Under the pieces are notes generated by a model. The model ran no database searches. It saw only the letters and a program-made list of their open reading frames with translations, and was not told the DNA's origin. Position numbers and translations under genes: made by a program. This document shows, in pieces, positions 3,790 to 5,130 of a DNA stretch of 5,130 bases (position 1 is the stretch's first letter; each line of letters begins with the position of its first letter). This DNA is from Clostridia bacterium (GTDB lineage: Bacteria > Bacillota > Clostridia > Oscillospirales > Acutalibacteraceae): assembly GCA_017502965.1 (NCBI GenBank), contig JAFVTZ010000094.1:1-5130 (forward strand), written 5' to 3'.

Positions 3790-5130
3790 ATGAAATTTAA
3801 AAGAGTAATATGTATTGTTCTCGCCCTTGCAATGGCGCTGACTGTTTGCGCTTCGGCAAGCGGCACGGGCTACACACCCGATTATGATACCGAAACACCG
3901 GTTATCATCGTCCACGGTATGAGCCAGAACAACACCTACCTTGTTGACGAAAACGGCAACTGGGTGCCCGACGAAACGGGCTACGTCACGGGCTGGCCGC
4001 TTGAAATTGACGTTATGCCGCTTGTCAAAAGAGCGCTGCCCAATATGCTTGCTTCTATCGTAACAAGGCAGGATATAGGTCTTACTCAGGCTATGTATGA
4101 GGGTACGTACAACGCACTCAGCCTCGTTGAAAAGGATAACACGGGTAAGTATATTCAGGATATCGTTGTACCCTGCTACGAAATGCCTATGAGTGAGCTT
4201 CCCGAGGCTGTAAGAGAGGAATACTACACCTTCCTGCCCATTCAGGAGCTCAGCGAAATCGTAGGTGAGGACGATGTTTACTACTTCGGCTACGATTCAC
4301 TCGGCGACGTTATGTACGAAACCGAAAAGCTTCACCACTACATCCACGATGTTGTGCTTCCCAAGTCACCCAACGGTCAGGTCAAGCTCTGCCATATCAG
4401 CCTCGGCGGTACAATTGCAGTAAACTACCTTGAAATGTACCCCGAGGATTACGAGCTTATCCGTAAGATGGTTTTTGTTATTCCTGCCATTGACGGCTCG
4501 AATATCATCGGCGACCTGCTCACAGGCAACCTCAGCGTTTTCTACGATGACAACACTCTCTATGAGGAGCTTTTAGTCACCCTTATGGGTGAAACACCGC
4601 TTGCATATCTGCTGAATATGGTGCTCCGTATTCTCCCGACGGATGTGCTCAAATCCGCCCTTTCGGGTCTTGCAAACGGCCTTGTCGATGTTGCGGCACT
4701 GCGCACAACAATGATATGGGCACTTTGTCCCGATGCATATTATGCCGAGGCAAAGAAAATGTGGCTTGAGGGCAAGCCCGAGCTTGCAGGCATTCTGGAA
4801 GATGTAGAATACTTTATGAATGCAAGAGCAAACTTTGAGGAAAACCTCTTTGCCCTGCGTGATACGGGCTGTGAGATTTTCAACCTCGCCTGCTACGATG
4901 TCAACCTTTTCCCGCTTTGCAAGGATTACAAGACTACCAATGCAGACAGAGTTATCCACGCCGCATCTCCTGCAATGGGCGCAACCTTTGCTGATCTGGG
5001 CAAAACTCTCGGCGAAGGCTATGTCGCCAAGGGTACATACTGCAGCAACCCCGACCATAACCACCTTTCACCCGACGGCGTAGTTGATGCAACAACAGGT
5101 CTGTTGCCTTGCACAACCTGGTATTTCAAG
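3790..5130 (+). CDS. Secreted alpha/beta hydrolase (lipase/esterase-like), 3' end outside window
   Basis: Open frame of 447 codons from ATG 3790 to the right edge, no stop seen. AAAGGGGA (3773-3780) lies 9 nt upstream of the ATG. Residues 1-23 form a Sec signal peptide (KFKR, hydrophobic core, cleavage predicted after ASA), so the enzyme is exported. PVIIVHGM (37-44) is the first core strand with the HG oxyanion turn. VKLCHISLGG (198-207) is the nucleophile elbow with likely catalytic Ser204, but the usual first Gly of GxSxG is His202. Asp370, after the strand IFNLACY, is the likely acid, and His423 or His425 in NPDHNHLSPDG the likely base. About 240-360 looks like a helical lid. The segment ending LLPCTTWYF resembles C-terminal parts of clostridial secreted hydrolases, so most of the catalytic domain is probably present. 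The substrate is unknown; a lipid or ester is plausible. GC-rich third positions contrast sharply with the tail-spike-like gene. Confidence 0.85.
   Translation, partial: MKFKRVICIVLALAMALTVCASASGTGYTPDYDTETPVIIVHGMSQNNTYLVDENGNWVPDETGYVTGWPLEIDVMPLVKRALPNMLASIVTRQDIGLTQAMYEGTYNALSLVEKDNTGKYIQDIVVPCYEMPMSELPEAVREEYYTFLPIQELSEIVGEDDVYYFGYDSLGDVMYETEKLHHYIHDVVLPKSPNGQVKLCHISLGGTIAVNYLEMYPEDYELIRKMVFVIPAIDGSNIIGDLLTGNLSVFYDDNTLYEELLVTLMGETPLAYLLNMVLRILPTDVLKSALSGLANGLVDVAALRTTMIWALCPDAYYAEAKKMWLEGKPELAGILEDVEYFMNARANFEENLFALRDTGCEIFNLACYDVNLFPLCKDYKTTNADRVIHAASPAMGATFADLGKTLGEGYVAKGTYCSNPDHNHLSPDGVVDATTGLLPCTTWYFK

Noticed and set aside
3790..3858. Lipoprotein signal in the hydrolase (Cys20)
   Set aside because: The residue before the cysteine is Val, not Gly, Ala or Ser, so the lipobox is poor; ASA just after it suits ordinary signal peptidase cleavage.
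4573..5064. Minus-strand 163-residue cysteine-rich frame
   Set aside because: It is antisense to the hydrolase coding region; the cysteines come from reversed GCA/GCC-type codons of the real gene.

Overview
The window looks like chromosome from a gut-type clostridial Bacillota (Oscillospiraceae/Ruminococcaceae-like is my best guess). The reasons are Gram-positive secretion signals, strong AGGAG-type ribosome binding sites, a BspA-like repeat plus Ig-like surface protein with a Thr/Glu/Pro linker, a Firmicutes-type LexA (DinR) box, and AT-rich intergenic DNA. The lineage call is inference, because there is no rRNA or other marker gene.

There are three substantial genes. (1) 1-1378, minus strand, runs off the left edge: a secreted surface protein with a signal peptide, BspA-type leucine-rich repeats, a bacterial Ig-like (Big_2) domain and a long TTEEP linker made of fifteen 15-bp tandem units. 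(2) 1489-3462, minus strand, complete, 657 residues: a phage tail-spike-like right-handed beta-helix protein with no signal peptide and no phage genes beside it. (3) 3790-5130, plus strand, runs off the right edge: a secreted alpha/beta hydrolase with an unusual nucleophile elbow.

The most notable part is the divergent, very AT-rich intergenic region 3463-3789. On the minus strand it carries a near-ideal vegetative promoter (TTGACA, 17 bp, TAGAAT). The spacer of that promoter contains a perfect LexA/DinR box, GAACAAATGTTC. The tail-spike-like gene is therefore predicted to be tightly repressed by LexA and induced by DNA damage. Its leader of about 160 nt holds an SD-masking hairpin and a possible 10-codon leader ORF, and a 13-bp AT-rich inverted repeat brackets the SOS promoter. 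The hydrolase has its own short-leader promoter facing the other way.

No terminator is visible between genes 2 and 1, which are 110 bp apart on the same strand. SOS transcription could therefore read into the surface-protein gene. The working picture is a single-gene, SOS-controlled, phage-derived cassette inserted among ordinary secreted-protein genes. The promoter and operator are seen directly; the biological role is inference.
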